Source: Pseudoalteromonas phenolica
GTDB taxonomy: Bacteria > Pseudomonadota > Gammaproteobacteria > Enterobacterales > Alteromonadaceae
Direction of reading: 5' to 3'
NCBI RefSeq assembly: GCF_005876835.1
Contig: NZ_PPSW01000030.1
Location: 1 to 64,000 of the forward strand
Length of the DNA stretch: 64,000 nt
Position 1 is the stretch's first letter, and the number at the start of each line of letters is the position of its first letter. The translations under genes were made by a program, and so were the position numbers. This document shows positions 1 to 9,100 of the stretch, piece by piece. The notes beneath the pieces were generated by a model that did not search any database, was not told the origin of the DNA, and saw only the letters and a program-made list of their open reading frames with translations.

Positions 1-20
1 GACTCGGATAGTCGGCACCA
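1..20 (+). tRNA. 3' end of a tRNA, probably tRNA-Thr (partial)
   Basis: The first 20 bases fit tRNA positions 57-76: the end of the T loop, a T-stem strand (cggat), an acceptor strand (agtcggc), discriminator A and an encoded CCA. An acceptor 3' strand of agtcggc implies a 5' strand of gccgact, which I recall from the E. coli tRNA-Thr(UGU). The anticodon lies outside the window, so the identity is inferred. It is followed by tRNA-Phe and its partial copies, as in a tRNA cluster. Confidence 0.6.
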
Positions 21-66
21 TTTTCTCGCTAAGAAGTTAAACTAAGCCTAAATTCATGAAGAATTT

Positions 67-220
67 GCCCAGATAGCTCAGTCGGTAGAGCTTTCGGGAA
101 TAGTATTGAAAATCCATTAAGGTTTTAATACAAGACAAAATTTGCCCAGATAGCTCAGTCGATAGAGCTTTCGGGAATAGTATTGAAAATCCATTAAGGT
201 TTTAATACAAGACAAAATTT
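67..220 (+). repeat. two tandem 77-bp partial copies of tRNA-Phe
   Basis: Units at 67-143 and 144-220 are exact tandem neighbours of the intact tRNA-Phe at 221. They differ from each other at one base (g85 versus a162). Each starts with the first 25 bases of tRNA-Phe (acceptor 5' strand and D arm). It then departs into an unrelated stretch that still contains attgaaaatcc, the anticodon-loop sequence. The unit ends in gacaaaattt, the same bases that precede the real gene. Each unit can form an imperfect hairpin (103-131 and 180-208) between gtattgaaaatcc and ggttttaatac. The T arm and acceptor 3' strand are missing, so these are not functional tRNAs. Confidence 0.85.
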
Positions 221-296
221 GCCCAGATAGCTCAGTCGGTAGAGCAGAGGATTGAAAATCCTCGTGTCGGTGGTTCGATTCCGCCTCTGGGCACCA
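221..296 (+). tRNA. tRNA-Phe (GAA)
   Basis: A complete 76-nt cloverleaf. The acceptor stem gcccaga/tctgggc pairs perfectly. The D arm is gctcagtcggtagagc, the anticodon stem gagga/tcctc, and the loop ttgaaaa carries anticodon GAA at 254-256. The T arm is ggtgg-ttcgatt-ccgcc, with discriminator A and encoded CCA. It closely matches E. coli tRNA-Phe. It is the intact third member of a tandem array whose first two units are truncated. Confidence 0.97.
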
Positions 297-302
297 TCAT
301 TG

Positions 303-330
303 AAAAGCCTCGCAATAGCGAGGCTTTTTC
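303..330 (+). terminator. intrinsic terminator of the tRNA operon
   Basis: The stem aaagcctcgc / gcgaggcttt with loop aata is followed by a T run, starting 7 bases after the tRNA-Phe CCA end. Confidence 0.9.
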
Positions 331-518
331 ATTTCTAGCAAGATAAACCTCAGTCAACTCAAAACCATAGAAAGGTGTTTTCTTTTTAGGCACTTGCAAT
401 GTGGCGCTGATCTGAATCAAATGGCATTCTTATTAAAATAAAATTTCTATTTTTTTGCTTGTGAAATCCAATTTTGCCCTCAATACTGTAGTTGAGGTAA
501 ACAAAAAAAGGATACCCT

Positions 519-878
519 ATGAAAATAAATCTTTCTGGTCATCACGTAGATGTAACCGACGCCGTAAAACAGCATGTCCAAGAAAAGTTTGCCAAAGTTG
601 CAACCCACTTTCCTTCATTGATCGCCTTAGATATTATTATTAGTAAAGAGCACAACCAGTTTTACACTGAGATTAGCACCAACTATGAAGGCGCACGCGT
701 AGCAGTAAAAGGAGATGGTGATGTTATGTACAAAGCTATATCAGCAGCAGCTAAAAAATTAGATGCCGCCCTAAAGCATAGAAAGGGTCAGTTAAAAGCA
801 GATAGGCATGAAAAACCAGTGAGCACCACACCACCTATCGCCCACGAAATTATTCAAGAGATGAACTTAAGTCAATAA
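519..878 (+). CDS. raiA: ribosome hibernation factor, HPF/RaiA family
   Basis: A 119-residue protein of the HPF/YfiA (sigma-54 modulation) family, which binds the 30S subunit in stationary phase and silences ribosomes. The N-terminal 95 residues carry the family pattern: a beta strand with SGHHVDVTDAVKQHV, then LDIIISKEHNQF, then VAVKGDGDVMYKAI and a basic helix KKLDAALKHRKGQLK. The tail of about 25 residues is longer than in E. coli HPF (95 aa) and about the length of RaiA (113 aa). The SKE-x-x-x-F element also favours RaiA, but the HPF and RaiA names are hard to separate from sequence alone. The start is supported by an AAGGA at 508-512. It is monocistronic, ending in a strong terminator. 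Confidence 0.9.
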   Translation: MKINLSGHHVDVTDAVKQHVQEKFAKVATHFPSLIALDIIISKEHNQFYTEISTNYEGARVAVKGDGDVMYKAISAAAKKLDAALKHRKGQLKADRHEKPVSTTPPIAHEIIQEMNLSQ

Positions 879-895
879 GTTTATTGCAAATACAA

Positions 896-930
896 CGAAA
901 CAAGCCCGATTTATCGGGCTTGTTTCGTTT
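896..930 (+). terminator. intrinsic terminator after raiA
   Basis: A perfect 14-bp stem (896-909 with 914-927) and a 4-base loop, 18 bases after the raiA stop codon. Few Ts follow the stem. Confidence 0.85.
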
Positions 931-1089
931 ATACCTAATGCCTTTTCTCAAAATAGATTATTTATTTAAGAGAGTTGCTTGAGAGTTTAGATTTTTGTAT
1001 TGAATTAATATTGTTAGTTACGAATATCGACTGGTGTTTTGGTGGTTTAACATCGGCTATATTGTGAAAAAAATTATGGTCTTTATTTA

Positions 1090-1998
1090 GTGCTTGATTA
1101 TCAAACTTTATTAGAAAAAACATGCCAGCATGTTGAGCCTTTTTCTTACCAGGGAGAAGTTGCGACCTATATTCCTGCGCTTGCCGAGCAAAAGAAAGGT
1201 CAGTTTGCTATTGCGCTGCAAACCTCTGATGGCAAAGTATACTCGGCTGGAGATGTCAGTAATAAATTTACAGTGCAATCAGTGTCAAAGGCACTCACCT
1301 TAACCATGGCATTACAGCGTTATGGGGATGTGTTGTGGCAGCGTGTTGGCAAAGAACCATCAGGAACAGCTTTTAACTCATTGACTCAGCTTGAGTTCGA
1401 GCAAGGTAAACCAAGAAACCCTTTTATTAATGCCGGTGCTATCGTTACAGCAGACGCACTTTATTCTCGTTTGAGTGCACCAATTCATGCTGTACTAGAG
1501 AAGTTTAGAGCTCAGTCGGGTAACAGTAATGTTGTGATAAATCGTACTGTGGCTAACTCTGAATATCAGCATAGGTATCGCAATGCGGCTATGGCTTATT
1601 TAATGAAGTCCTTTGGTAACTTTGATAATGACGTCGAAAAAGTGCTTTGGAGTTACTTTAATTACTGCGCCATAGAGGTGAACGTGGTTGAACTTGCTAA
1701 GACGTTTTCTTATTTGAGTAATAAAGGTGTTTGTTTGCAAAGTGGTGAGCAAGTGTTATCGGCAAAGCAAACGAAACAACTCAATTCGTTATTATTTACC
1801 AGTGGTCTTTATGACGCAGCCGGCGACTTTGCTTATCGTGTTGGTATGCCGGGGAAGTCAGGCGTGTCAGGTACTATTATCGCAGTGTTGCCGGGGCAGT
1901 TTACAGCTGCTGTGTGGTCTCCAGGTTTAGACAGTTATGGCAATTCGGTCGCGGGAATAGCCGCATTAGAATATCTTGCTGAACATATAAACCATTAA
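1090..1998 (+). CDS. glsA: glutaminase (GlsB type)
   Basis: Converts L-glutamine to L-glutamate and ammonia in the cytoplasm. The 302-residue protein matches the serine-dependent beta-lactamase-like glutaminases (E. coli GlsB/YneH, 308 aa) over its full length. The catalytic S-x-x-K is at S64-V-S-K67 (QSVSK). Also visible are WQRVGKEPSGTAFNS, the asparagine-rich RNPFINAGA block, AYLMKSFGNF and the C-terminal GKSGVSGTI and NSVAGIAALE motifs. The start is a GTG. An ATG 15 bases upstream runs into a stop after four codons, and no convincing Shine-Dalgarno is visible, so the start is the least certain part. The gene is convergent with gsk and shares a terminator with it. Confidence 0.95.
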   Translation: MLDYQTLLEKTCQHVEPFSYQGEVATYIPALAEQKKGQFAIALQTSDGKVYSAGDVSNKFTVQSVSKALTLTMALQRYGDVLWQRVGKEPSGTAFNSLTQLEFEQGKPRNPFINAGAIVTADALYSRLSAPIHAVLEKFRAQSGNSNVVINRTVANSEYQHRYRNAAMAYLMKSFGNFDNDVEKVLWSYFNYCAIEVNVVELAKTFSYLSNKGVCLQSGEQVLSAKQTKQLNSLLFTSGLYDAAGDFAYRVGMPGKSGVSGTIIAVLPGQFTAAVWSPGLDSYGNSVAGIAALEYLAEHINH

Positions 1999-2022
1999 AA
2001 CTTACTTAATCATAAATACAAT

Positions 2023-2047
2023 AAAGCCGACTGATTAGTCGGCTTTA
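2023..2047. terminator. bidirectional terminator between glsA and gsk
   Basis: The stem aaagccgact / agtcggcttt with loop gatt lies between the two convergent stop codons. It has an A run on one side and a T run on the other, so it can serve both strands. Confidence 0.9.
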
Positions 2048-2077
2048 TAAGTTTAATTTGTTTTAGTACAAATCTGC

Positions 2078-3382
2078 TTATTGTTCCCAATACGCTTGTT
2101 CTAATGAATCTTCACGTTCTGGTAAACCTCTCGATAAACGAGGAGAGTGCTGTACTAAAACTTCATAGCTTGCACGATTTGCATACTTACTGATCTGAGC
2201 TAATGATGAGTAAGTAATAGCAGTGTGCTCGTGCTTTGCTGAATTTGGCACATTCATTTTATGGTATTCGTTGGCTGATAAGTCATGCAATACCGCAGCT
2301 AACGCACAATCGCCCGCGCCATTGGTATTTTTAATTGAATCAGGACCACCCATATAAGGCGCTGTATGTGCGTAAACTTTAATCGGGTTAACACATGCAT
2401 CTTTGCGCATAGATCGCGAAAATTCATATTGATTGAATTCAGCGATTGCACCAGGTAATAGCGGGTATTCTGTTTCACGTTTGAATTCATCATCAACGTA
2501 ACCCGCCATGACGAGACCTTTCGGACCAGCAGTACAAATAACAAGGTCAACCCAATCAAGCGCTTTGTCAGCAGCCAATAGCGGATCGCTGAAGCCCGTG
2601 ATTGCTTCACCTTCTTCTTCGTTCATCGCTAAGATGTCGACATGTTTTTCAACAAACTCAGCCCACCATTTAGGATCTTGTTCGATTAAAAACTTGGTGC
2701 CGAGTGATAAAACAACCGGAACGTTGGCTTCATTCGCGTATTTAACTGCTTGAAGTGTTGCCTCTGTCATCGTCTCATCACCAGATGTGCGCATTAGGTA
2801 GGCGCTAATCACCAGTGCTGAAGCATTTGCAATAAGTTGCTCTGGAATTGATTCAGGCTTTAAGTGATTCATTAAGCCAGGGCTGATCGCGAAAGTGCGC
2901 TCCCCCGTATCGTCAATTAATGTGAAGCAGCGACCAATAGGGCCGTCAACTGGTTGCAAATAATCCAGATCGACTCGGCTAGAGGTATTACATAAAAACT
3001 TGTATGCATAGCTACCAATCTTTATGTTTTCACTCATTACACCAAGCAGTACTGAGCGATCGTCGGCTAACACCGAGTAATTGTGCATGGTATTACCTAT
3101 GGTGCCACCTGCAAATTCATAATCGATCATATTTTCGCGTTTAAGACGGTCATATAACGCGTTTGTCACCTCACTTTCGATGACTTGTGACATACCTCGT
3201 TGCAGGCCAAATTCATCAAGAAATGCTTGATCAACTTTAGCTTCGATATCGACAACGATTTGGTCTATGCCGCAAATATAACTGCGCTTAAGCCCATCTT
3301 CACTACTGATCTGGTCTAGTAGTGGGTCTTTATCTTCCACCGGAAAATAATGTTTATGCCTGCGGCGTCCCGGAAATTTCAT
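2078..3382 (-). CDS. gsk: inosine-guanosine kinase
   Basis: Phosphorylates guanosine and inosine to GMP and IMP in purine salvage. At 434 residues it has exactly the length of E. coli Gsk and aligns end to end, from MKFPGRRRHKHYFPV to the C-terminal GLPEREDSLEQAYWEQ. PfkB-family features include FAGGTIGNTMHNYSVLADD near residue 90 (nucleoside binding) and the C-terminal NTNGAGDCAL, whose GAGD holds the catalytic aspartate and anion hole. Purine metabolism is represented again nearby by purL, but the two are not co-transcribed. Confidence 0.97.
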   Translation of the reverse strand: MKFPGRRRHKHYFPVEDKDPLLDQISSEDGLKRSYICGIDQIVVDIEAKVDQAFLDEFGLQRGMSQVIESEVTNALYDRLKRENMIDYEFAGGTIGNTMHNYSVLADDRSVLLGVMSENIKIGSYAYKFLCNTSSRVDLDYLQPVDGPIGRCFTLIDDTGERTFAISPGLMNHLKPESIPEQLIANASALVISAYLMRTSGDETMTEATLQAVKYANEANVPVVLSLGTKFLIEQDPKWWAEFVEKHVDILAMNEEEGEAITGFSDPLLAADKALDWVDLVICTAGPKGLVMAGYVDDEFKRETEYPLLPGAIAEFNQYEFSRSMRKDACVNPIKVYAHTAPYMGGPDSIKNTNGAGDCALAAVLHDLSANEYHKMNVPNSAKHEHTAITYSSLAQISKYANRASYEVLVQHSPRLSRGLPEREDSLEQAYWEQ

Positions 3383-3697
3383 GTGTTACCCGTGTGTGTG
3401 TATACCCAAACTAACTCAATCTCGCTTACATAGCGCGTTTTCAGTCCCATTTCTTCGTTAAAGAACTTGGAAAGGACCAGTCATTACGCTGCGTCCTTTT
3501 CCTTGAACTGAAACAGAACGCCACGCTCTGAGTCATTTATCTTGAGATTGTTCGGGTATAATAGCTCAAGAAATAAAAAAAGCGGCGAATTATAGCCTAA
3601 ATGCGGGAGCTTGAGCCATGCCAAATCGACAAATATTGCAATTAAATGTGGTATATTTGCGCTTAAACTTCCTAAATAGTAGCAGTAACAGACACTA
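3383..3697. other. divergent intergenic region gsk/tadA
   Basis: A 315-bp region that must hold the promoters of gsk (minus) and tadA (plus). The only structure I see is an imperfect inverted repeat, ggaaaggac at 3469-3477 facing gtccttttcc at 3493-3502. I recognise no PurR box. Confidence 0.4.
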
Positions 3698-4207
3698 ATG
3701 ACAGAAATCGAGCAAGATCAATACTGGATGCAAAAGGCGCTAGAATATGCGGATAAAGCTGAGCAACAGAATGAAATTCCTGTTGGGGCCGTGTTAGTGA
3801 AAGATGGCGAGCTTGTAGGAGCAGGTTGGAATCAGTCAATTTGTAACCATGATCCATCAGCCCATGCTGAGATGATGGCTGTGCGAGAAGCGGGCAAAAA
3901 AATCGAGAATTATCGCCTGATTGATTGCACTTTATATGTCACCCTTGAGCCTTGTCCAATGTGCGCTGGTTTACTTGTTCATAGTCGTATTAAGCGCTTA
4001 GTGTATGGTGCAGCTGATGCAAAAACAGGTTCTGCGGGGTCCATTATGAATATCGTCAGAGAGCCTAAGTTAAACCATCAGTTAGAGGTGACTTCGGGTG
4101 TGATGGCTGATCAGTGTGCAGAAAAATTATCGGCGTTTTTTCGTCGCCGCAGAAAAGAAATTAAAGAAGCGAAAAGGTTGGCAAAACAAGCAGCTCAAGA
4201 AGGCTGA
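3698..4207 (+). CDS. tadA: tRNA-specific adenosine deaminase
   Basis: Deaminates A34 to inosine in the tRNA-Arg(ACG) anticodon. The 169-residue protein has the zinc-dependent cytidine-deaminase fold. H56-A-E58 provides a zinc ligand and the proton-shuttle glutamate, and P85-C86-P-M-C89 provides the two cysteine ligands. EIPVGAVLV near residue 26 and SRIKRLVYGAADAKTGSAGS are typical TadA segments. The basic C-terminal tail (RRRRKEIKEAKRLAK) fits tRNA binding. The ribosome binding site is weak. Confidence 0.97.
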   Translation: MTEIEQDQYWMQKALEYADKAEQQNEIPVGAVLVKDGELVGAGWNQSICNHDPSAHAEMMAVREAGKKIENYRLIDCTLYVTLEPCPMCAGLLVHSRIKRLVYGAADAKTGSAGSIMNIVREPKLNHQLEVTSGVMADQCAEKLSAFFRRRRKEIKEAKRLAKQAAQEG

Positions 4208-4227
4208 GCTGCTGATTCATTTTTTTC
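4189..4227 (+). terminator. terminator overlapping the end of tadA
   Basis: The stem agcagctca (4189-4197) / tgagctgct (4205-4213) includes the tadA stop codon. It is followed after six bases by a seven-T run. Confidence 0.6.
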
Positions 4228-4374
4228 TGCCATTTCATCCATTTGCATGATGGCGAACGCTTTTCTTCGATTAAGCACCTTCTTGTGCGAATTTTTAGTC
4301 AAAACACGTCTACGATTTGGTGATGTATGAGAAGTGTTTCGTTTAAATTGGTGAGTACGACGTCTGTTAAGCAT
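4195..4374 (-). CDS. small basic protein, unknown
   Basis: A 59-residue reading frame starting MLNRRRTHQFKRN. The ATG at 4374 is preceded by a near-perfect AGGAGG five bases upstream, which is why I take it as a real gene and choose this start rather than the GTG at 4380. The N-terminal two thirds are strongly basic with several RRR or NRR clusters (isoelectric point clearly high), and the last 15 residues are acidic and polar. This would fit a nucleic-acid- or ribosome-binding protein, but I recognise no family. It is convergent with tadA and overlaps the tadA 3' end by 13 bases. Confidence 0.6.
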   Translation of the reverse strand: MLNRRRTHQFKRNTSHTSPNRRRVLTKNSHKKVLNRRKAFAIMQMDEMAEKNESAAQPS

Positions 4375-4527
4375 CGACACCTCCTAATTGTGAGAGATTA
4401 AACCATACCAATATCTTTGGTACATATATCAAACAATATAACTCGTTATTTAAGAAAATTGATTGATACTACGATTGGCAGAATTACAGGGAATGATTGC
4501 AAATTTGTGACAACGCGACCGAAAGCG

Positions 4528-5904
4528 TCACTTTTGTCCGTTTTCTGAATTGAGCGCACCGTTTTCGTCTAACCAAACCAGTGCATCATAATATCGGCGG
4601 ATGTTATCAACGTATTGAACTGCCACATCCCCACGTGCATATCCATATCGTGTTTTTCGATAGTAGCGCTTTTTAACCAACAGTGGTAGTCGTTTTTTCA
4701 CATCTGCCCAGCGGCTTGGATCGCCACCTTGTTGCTCTGTAATTTTACGTGCGTCATTCACATGCCCCCAGCCTACATTGTAAGACGCCATCGCAAACCA
4801 AATATTGTCAGGGTGTTGTACGGACTTGGGAACACGTTTGATCAGTTTACTTAAGTAAATAGCTCCCCCTCTAATATTTTGCTCGGGTTTAAGACGGTTT
4901 TTTACACCGACTTGTTTTGCCGTTGGTTGTGTGAGCATCATGATGCCACGCACCCCTGTGGGTGATTTTGCTCGTGGTTTCCACATGGATTCTTGGTAGC
5001 TTAATGCGGCAAGTAATCGCCAGTCTAATTTGTTTTGTTCTGAGTATTTTTCAAACCATGCTTGATACTTGGGGAGTACTTCTTTCGTGGCTTCTACAAA
5101 GGCGAGGGTGTTTACATAGTTAAATGTTTCCACATGGCCAAAGTACTTTTCTTCAAGCTCTGCTAATTTTCCGTTTTGATTTACTTTGTCAAAAAAAGGC
5201 ATCAGTAGTGCGTAGAGCGAATCATCGGGGTCTTTGCGCATTATCCAACTGATCGAATCTTGTTTTGTGACCGAAAAAGCAATACTGACTTCTGGGTGGT
5301 AGCGGCGAAAAAGGGCAAGAGAGTGAGAATCAGCAATTGTGTAGCTAATTTCTTCGTCAATGATGTTTTGTAGTAGCTCTTCTTCATCCACATCATCAAC
5401 AACATCTATTTCTATATTGGGATATGCTTTTTTTGCTTCTTGTAAGCTAATTAAGTGATTTGAGCCTGCTAACACAGTAATAGGGGCATCGACTTGTTCA
5501 AAGTTTCTTGGTCGTCTTGGTCCCTGTTTATAAACTAGCTTTTGGCTAATAGCTCGGTAACTTGGGCCAAAGCGATAATGTTCGCCACGTTGTGGGTGGT
5601 AACTAAGCCCTGCAGCAATAAAATCTAAATCACCATTGTCCAAACGTTGGAAAAGCTCAGGTAGGCTGTAAAACGGCACGATATTAAGTTTAACGTTAAG
5701 AGACTCTGAAAATGCTTGTGTTAACTCATATTCAAAGCCTTGTTCGCCTTGCTGTGCCTGATAAAAATTAGCAGGTCCTGCCAGAGTGCCCACTTTTAAT
5801 TCGCGCTTTTGTTGCACGCGCTCAAGCTGTGTCATAGGCGGTTTATCACATCCGACTAAAACCCACATAAAAATGATGAGTGTAAGCAATGGTTTTAACT
5901 GCAT
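4528..5904 (-). CDS. mltF: membrane-bound lytic murein transglycosylase F
   Basis: Cleaves the MurNAc-GlcNAc bond of peptidoglycan to form 1,6-anhydro ends, acting from the outer membrane. The 458-residue lipoprotein has a signal peptide with lipobox LVGC (Cys19). A solute-binding-protein-like domain follows (residues about 35-258, starting ELKVGTLAGPANFY). The C-terminal lysozyme-like SLT domain has catalytic Glu305 in LSYQESMWKP, then SPTGVRGIMMLT and the AMASYNVGWGHVNDAR block. The domain order is exactly that of MltF. It is divergent from purL, an arrangement also found in E. coli, which supports orthology. Confidence 0.96.
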   Translation of the reverse strand: MQLKPLLTLIIFMWVLVGCDKPPMTQLERVQQKRELKVGTLAGPANFYQAQQGEQGFEYELTQAFSESLNVKLNIVPFYSLPELFQRLDNGDLDFIAAGLSYHPQRGEHYRFGPSYRAISQKLVYKQGPRRPRNFEQVDAPITVLAGSNHLISLQEAKKAYPNIEIDVVDDVDEEELLQNIIDEEISYTIADSHSLALFRRYHPEVSIAFSVTKQDSISWIMRKDPDDSLYALLMPFFDKVNQNGKLAELEEKYFGHVETFNYVNTLAFVEATKEVLPKYQAWFEKYSEQNKLDWRLLAALSYQESMWKPRAKSPTGVRGIMMLTQPTAKQVGVKNRLKPEQNIRGGAIYLSKLIKRVPKSVQHPDNIWFAMASYNVGWGHVNDARKITEQQGGDPSRWADVKKRLPLLVKKRYYRKTRYGYARGDVAVQYVDNIRRYYDALVWLDENGALNSENGQK

Positions 5905-6052
5905 GAAGACAAAGCGAGAAGTTATTAATAAAACTAAACTATCAAAGTTCTGAGTAGATGCAAAATGAGAAATCTAACACCATGAAGTAAAAGTGTTTTT
6001 TTACTCGAATAAAGAACCTAATACGATTTTTGGCAGTTTTATAATTTTACAG

Positions 6053-6081
6053 TTAAAACTAGCCATGAATTCGACTATAAT
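6053..6081 (+). promoter_or_regulatory. sigma-70 promoter of purL
   Basis: TTAAAA (6053-6058), a 17-bp spacer and a perfect TATAAT (6076-6081), about 37 bases before the first purL start codon. No convincing PurR operator is visible next to it. Confidence 0.6.
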
Positions 6082-6117
6082 AGCGGCCCTAAATATCGTT
6101 CAATCCTTAACCCCCGG

Positions 6118-9100
6118 ATGAAATTACCTATGTTGATTTTACGTGGTGCGCCAGCACTTTCTGATTTCAAAGTACAAAAAATCCTTAAAACTTGCGCTGA
6201 TGCGAACTTACCAGTAACTGGTATTTACGCTGAGTTTATGCACTTTGCAGATGTCACTGCAGAGCTAAGCGACTCTGAATTAGACAAGCTAAACAAACTG
6301 CTTAAGTACGGCCCAACTATTGCCGAACATGAGCCTCAAGGTGCACTTATTCTAGTGACACCGCGTATTGGTACCATTTCTCCGTGGGCATCAAAAGCAA
6401 CTGATATCGCTAACAACTGTAGCCTAGACAAGGTTCACCGTGTTGAGCGTGGTATTGCTTACTATGTTGAGGGTGAGCTAAGCGCTGAACAACTAAATGA
6501 CGTTGCTAAGCTAGTACACGACCGTATGACAGAGTCTGTGCACAACAGTCTTGAAGATGCAGGTCAGTTATTCCGCGTTGAAGAGCCGCGTCCAATGTCA
6601 TCAGTAGACATCCTTGGTGGTGGCCGTGAAGCGCTTGAAACAGCAAACGTAGAGCAAGGTTTTGCATTAGCGGATGATGAAATTGACTACCTAGTGGAAA
6701 ACTTCCAAAAGCTAGGTCGTAACCCGAACGACATCGAATTATTCATGTTCGCACAGGCGAACTCAGAGCACTGTCGTCATAAAATTTTCAACGCCGATTG
6801 GACAATCGACGGTGAAGAGCAGCCTAAGTCGCTGTTCAAAATGATCAAAAATACATTCGAAACGCACCCAGAGAACGTACTATCTGCTTATAAAGATAAC
6901 GCTGCGGTAATGACAGGTTCTAAAGCAGGTCGTTTCTTCCCGAATAAAGAAGGCGAGTACAGCTACAATCAAGAGAACATTGAAATCTTGATGAAGGTTG
7001 AAACGCACAACCACCCAACGGCAATTGCACCATTCTCAGGCGCATCAACTGGCTCTGGTGGTGAAATTCGTGACGAAGGTGCAACAGGTCGTGGTTCTAA
7101 GCCAAAAGCAGGTCTAGTTGGTTTTACTGTATCTAACCTTCGTATTCCTGGTTTTGAGCAGCCGTGGGAAACAAATTTTGGCAAGCCAGGTCGTATTGTT
7201 AACGCACTAGACATCATGATCGATGGCCCACTAGGTGGCGCGGCGTTCAACAACGAATTTGGTCGTCCTAACCTACTTGGTTACTTCCGTACTTATGAAG
7301 AAAAAGTGAACAGCCACAACGGTGAAGAGGTACGTGGTTACCACAAGCCAATTATGCTTGCAGGTGGTCTAGGTAACATCCGTACTGAGCATGTTCAAAA
7401 AGGTGAAATTCCAGTTGGCGCTAAGCTAGTAGCCCTTGGTGGCCCTGCGATGAACATTGGTCTTGGTGGTGGTGCTGCATCATCAATGGCATCTGGTCAG
7501 TCAAACGAAGACCTAGACTTTGCTTCTGTACAGCGTGAAAATCCAGAAATGGAACGTCGTTGTCAGGAAGTTATCGACAAGTGTTGGCAGTTAGGCGACG
7601 AAAACCCAATCGCGTTTATCCACGATGTGGGCGCGGGTGGTCTTTCAAATGCATTCCCTGAGCTTGTAGACGACGGTGGTCGTGGTGGTAAATTCCAACT
7701 ACGTAATATCCCGAACGATGAGCCGGGCATGGCACCACACGAAATTTGGTGTAATGAATCACAAGAGCGTTACGTACTTGCTGTAGCGGCAGAAGACTTC
7801 GCACGATTTGAAGAAATCTGTAAGCGTGAGCGCGCACAGTACGCTGTAATTGGTGAAGCAACAGAAGAGCGTCACCTAACCGTTGCGGATAGCCACTTTG
7901 ATAACAACCCTGTAGATCTTCCGCTTGAAGTGCTACTTGGTAAAGCACCTAAGATGCACCGTGACGTTGAATCAAAGCAGGTATCTGGTGAAGCACTTAA
8001 AACAGATAGCATCGACGTACTCGATGCCGCTAAGCGTTTACTTCGTCTACCGACGATTGCTGAGAAAACATTCCTTATCACCATTGGTGATCGAACGGTA
8101 ACAGGTCTAGTAGCACGTGACCAAATGGTTGGTCCTTGGCAGGTACCAGTAGCAAACTGCGCTGTAACAGCAGCTGCGTTTGATACTTACCACGGTGAGG
8201 CGATGTCAATGGGTGAGCGTACTCCTGCGGCACTTCTAAACTATGGTGCATCAGCACGTTTAGCAGTGGCAGAAGCGTTAACGAACATTGCTGGCGCAAA
8301 CATTGGTGGCCTTGAGAACATCAAGCTATCTGCAAACTGGATGGCTGCAGCTGGTCACCCAGGTGAAGACGCAGGTCTTTACGAAGCGGTTAAAGCTGTG
8401 GGTGAAGAGTTATGTCCAGCACTTGGCCTAACGATCCCAGTTGGTAAAGACTCAATGTCGATGAAGACAACATGGCAAGACGACGGTGAAGACAAAGCGG
8501 TTACAGCACCTCTTTCTCTAGTAATCACTGCATTTGGCCGTGTAGAAGACATTCGTAAAACAGTAACACCTCAGCTTCGCACTGATAAAGGTGATTCAAG
8601 CCTAATCCTAGTTGATTTAGGTGCTGGTCAAAACCGCATGGGTGCATCAAGCCTTGCACAGGTTTACAAGCAACTTGGTGACAAGACACCTGACGTAGAT
8701 AGCCCAGAGCTATTAAAAGGTTTCTACAACGCGATGCAAGCACTTGTAGCAGACGAGAAGCTACTTGCTTACCACGACCGTTCAGACGGTGGTTTATTTA
8801 CAACCGTTGCTGAAATGGCATTCGCAGGTCGTACAGGTGTGACTGTCAACCTTGATAGCCTAACAGGCTCTGACATCGAAGCGCTTTACAACGAAGAGCT
8901 AGGTGCGGTAATTCAGGTTCGCAACGACGACCTTGCAGCTGTTGAAGCTGTGTTAGCTGATAACGGTCTTACAGCAATCAGCCACACTATCGGTGCACTA
9001 AACACTGAAGACAAAGTAATCTTCAACCGTGGTGGCGAAGCTGTACTTTCAAATACACGTACTGAACTACGTACTATTTGGGCTGAAACAACTTACAAGA

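Noticed and set aside
67-220. Two further functional tRNA genes
   Set aside because: Only the acceptor 5' strand, D arm and part of the anticodon loop are present; T arm and acceptor 3' strand are missing.
67-300. Attachment site of a prophage or island at tRNA-Phe
   Set aside because: Integrases usually duplicate the tRNA 3' end. Here the 5' part is repeated, and no integrase or foreign genes follow.
455-643. Open frame overlapping the start of raiA
   Set aside because: It lies in another frame of raiA, has no ribosome site and no recognisable protein.
3463-3510. Small RNA or riboswitch in the gsk/tadA region
   Set aside because: Only a short imperfect inverted repeat is visible; no known fold, promoter or terminator supports it.
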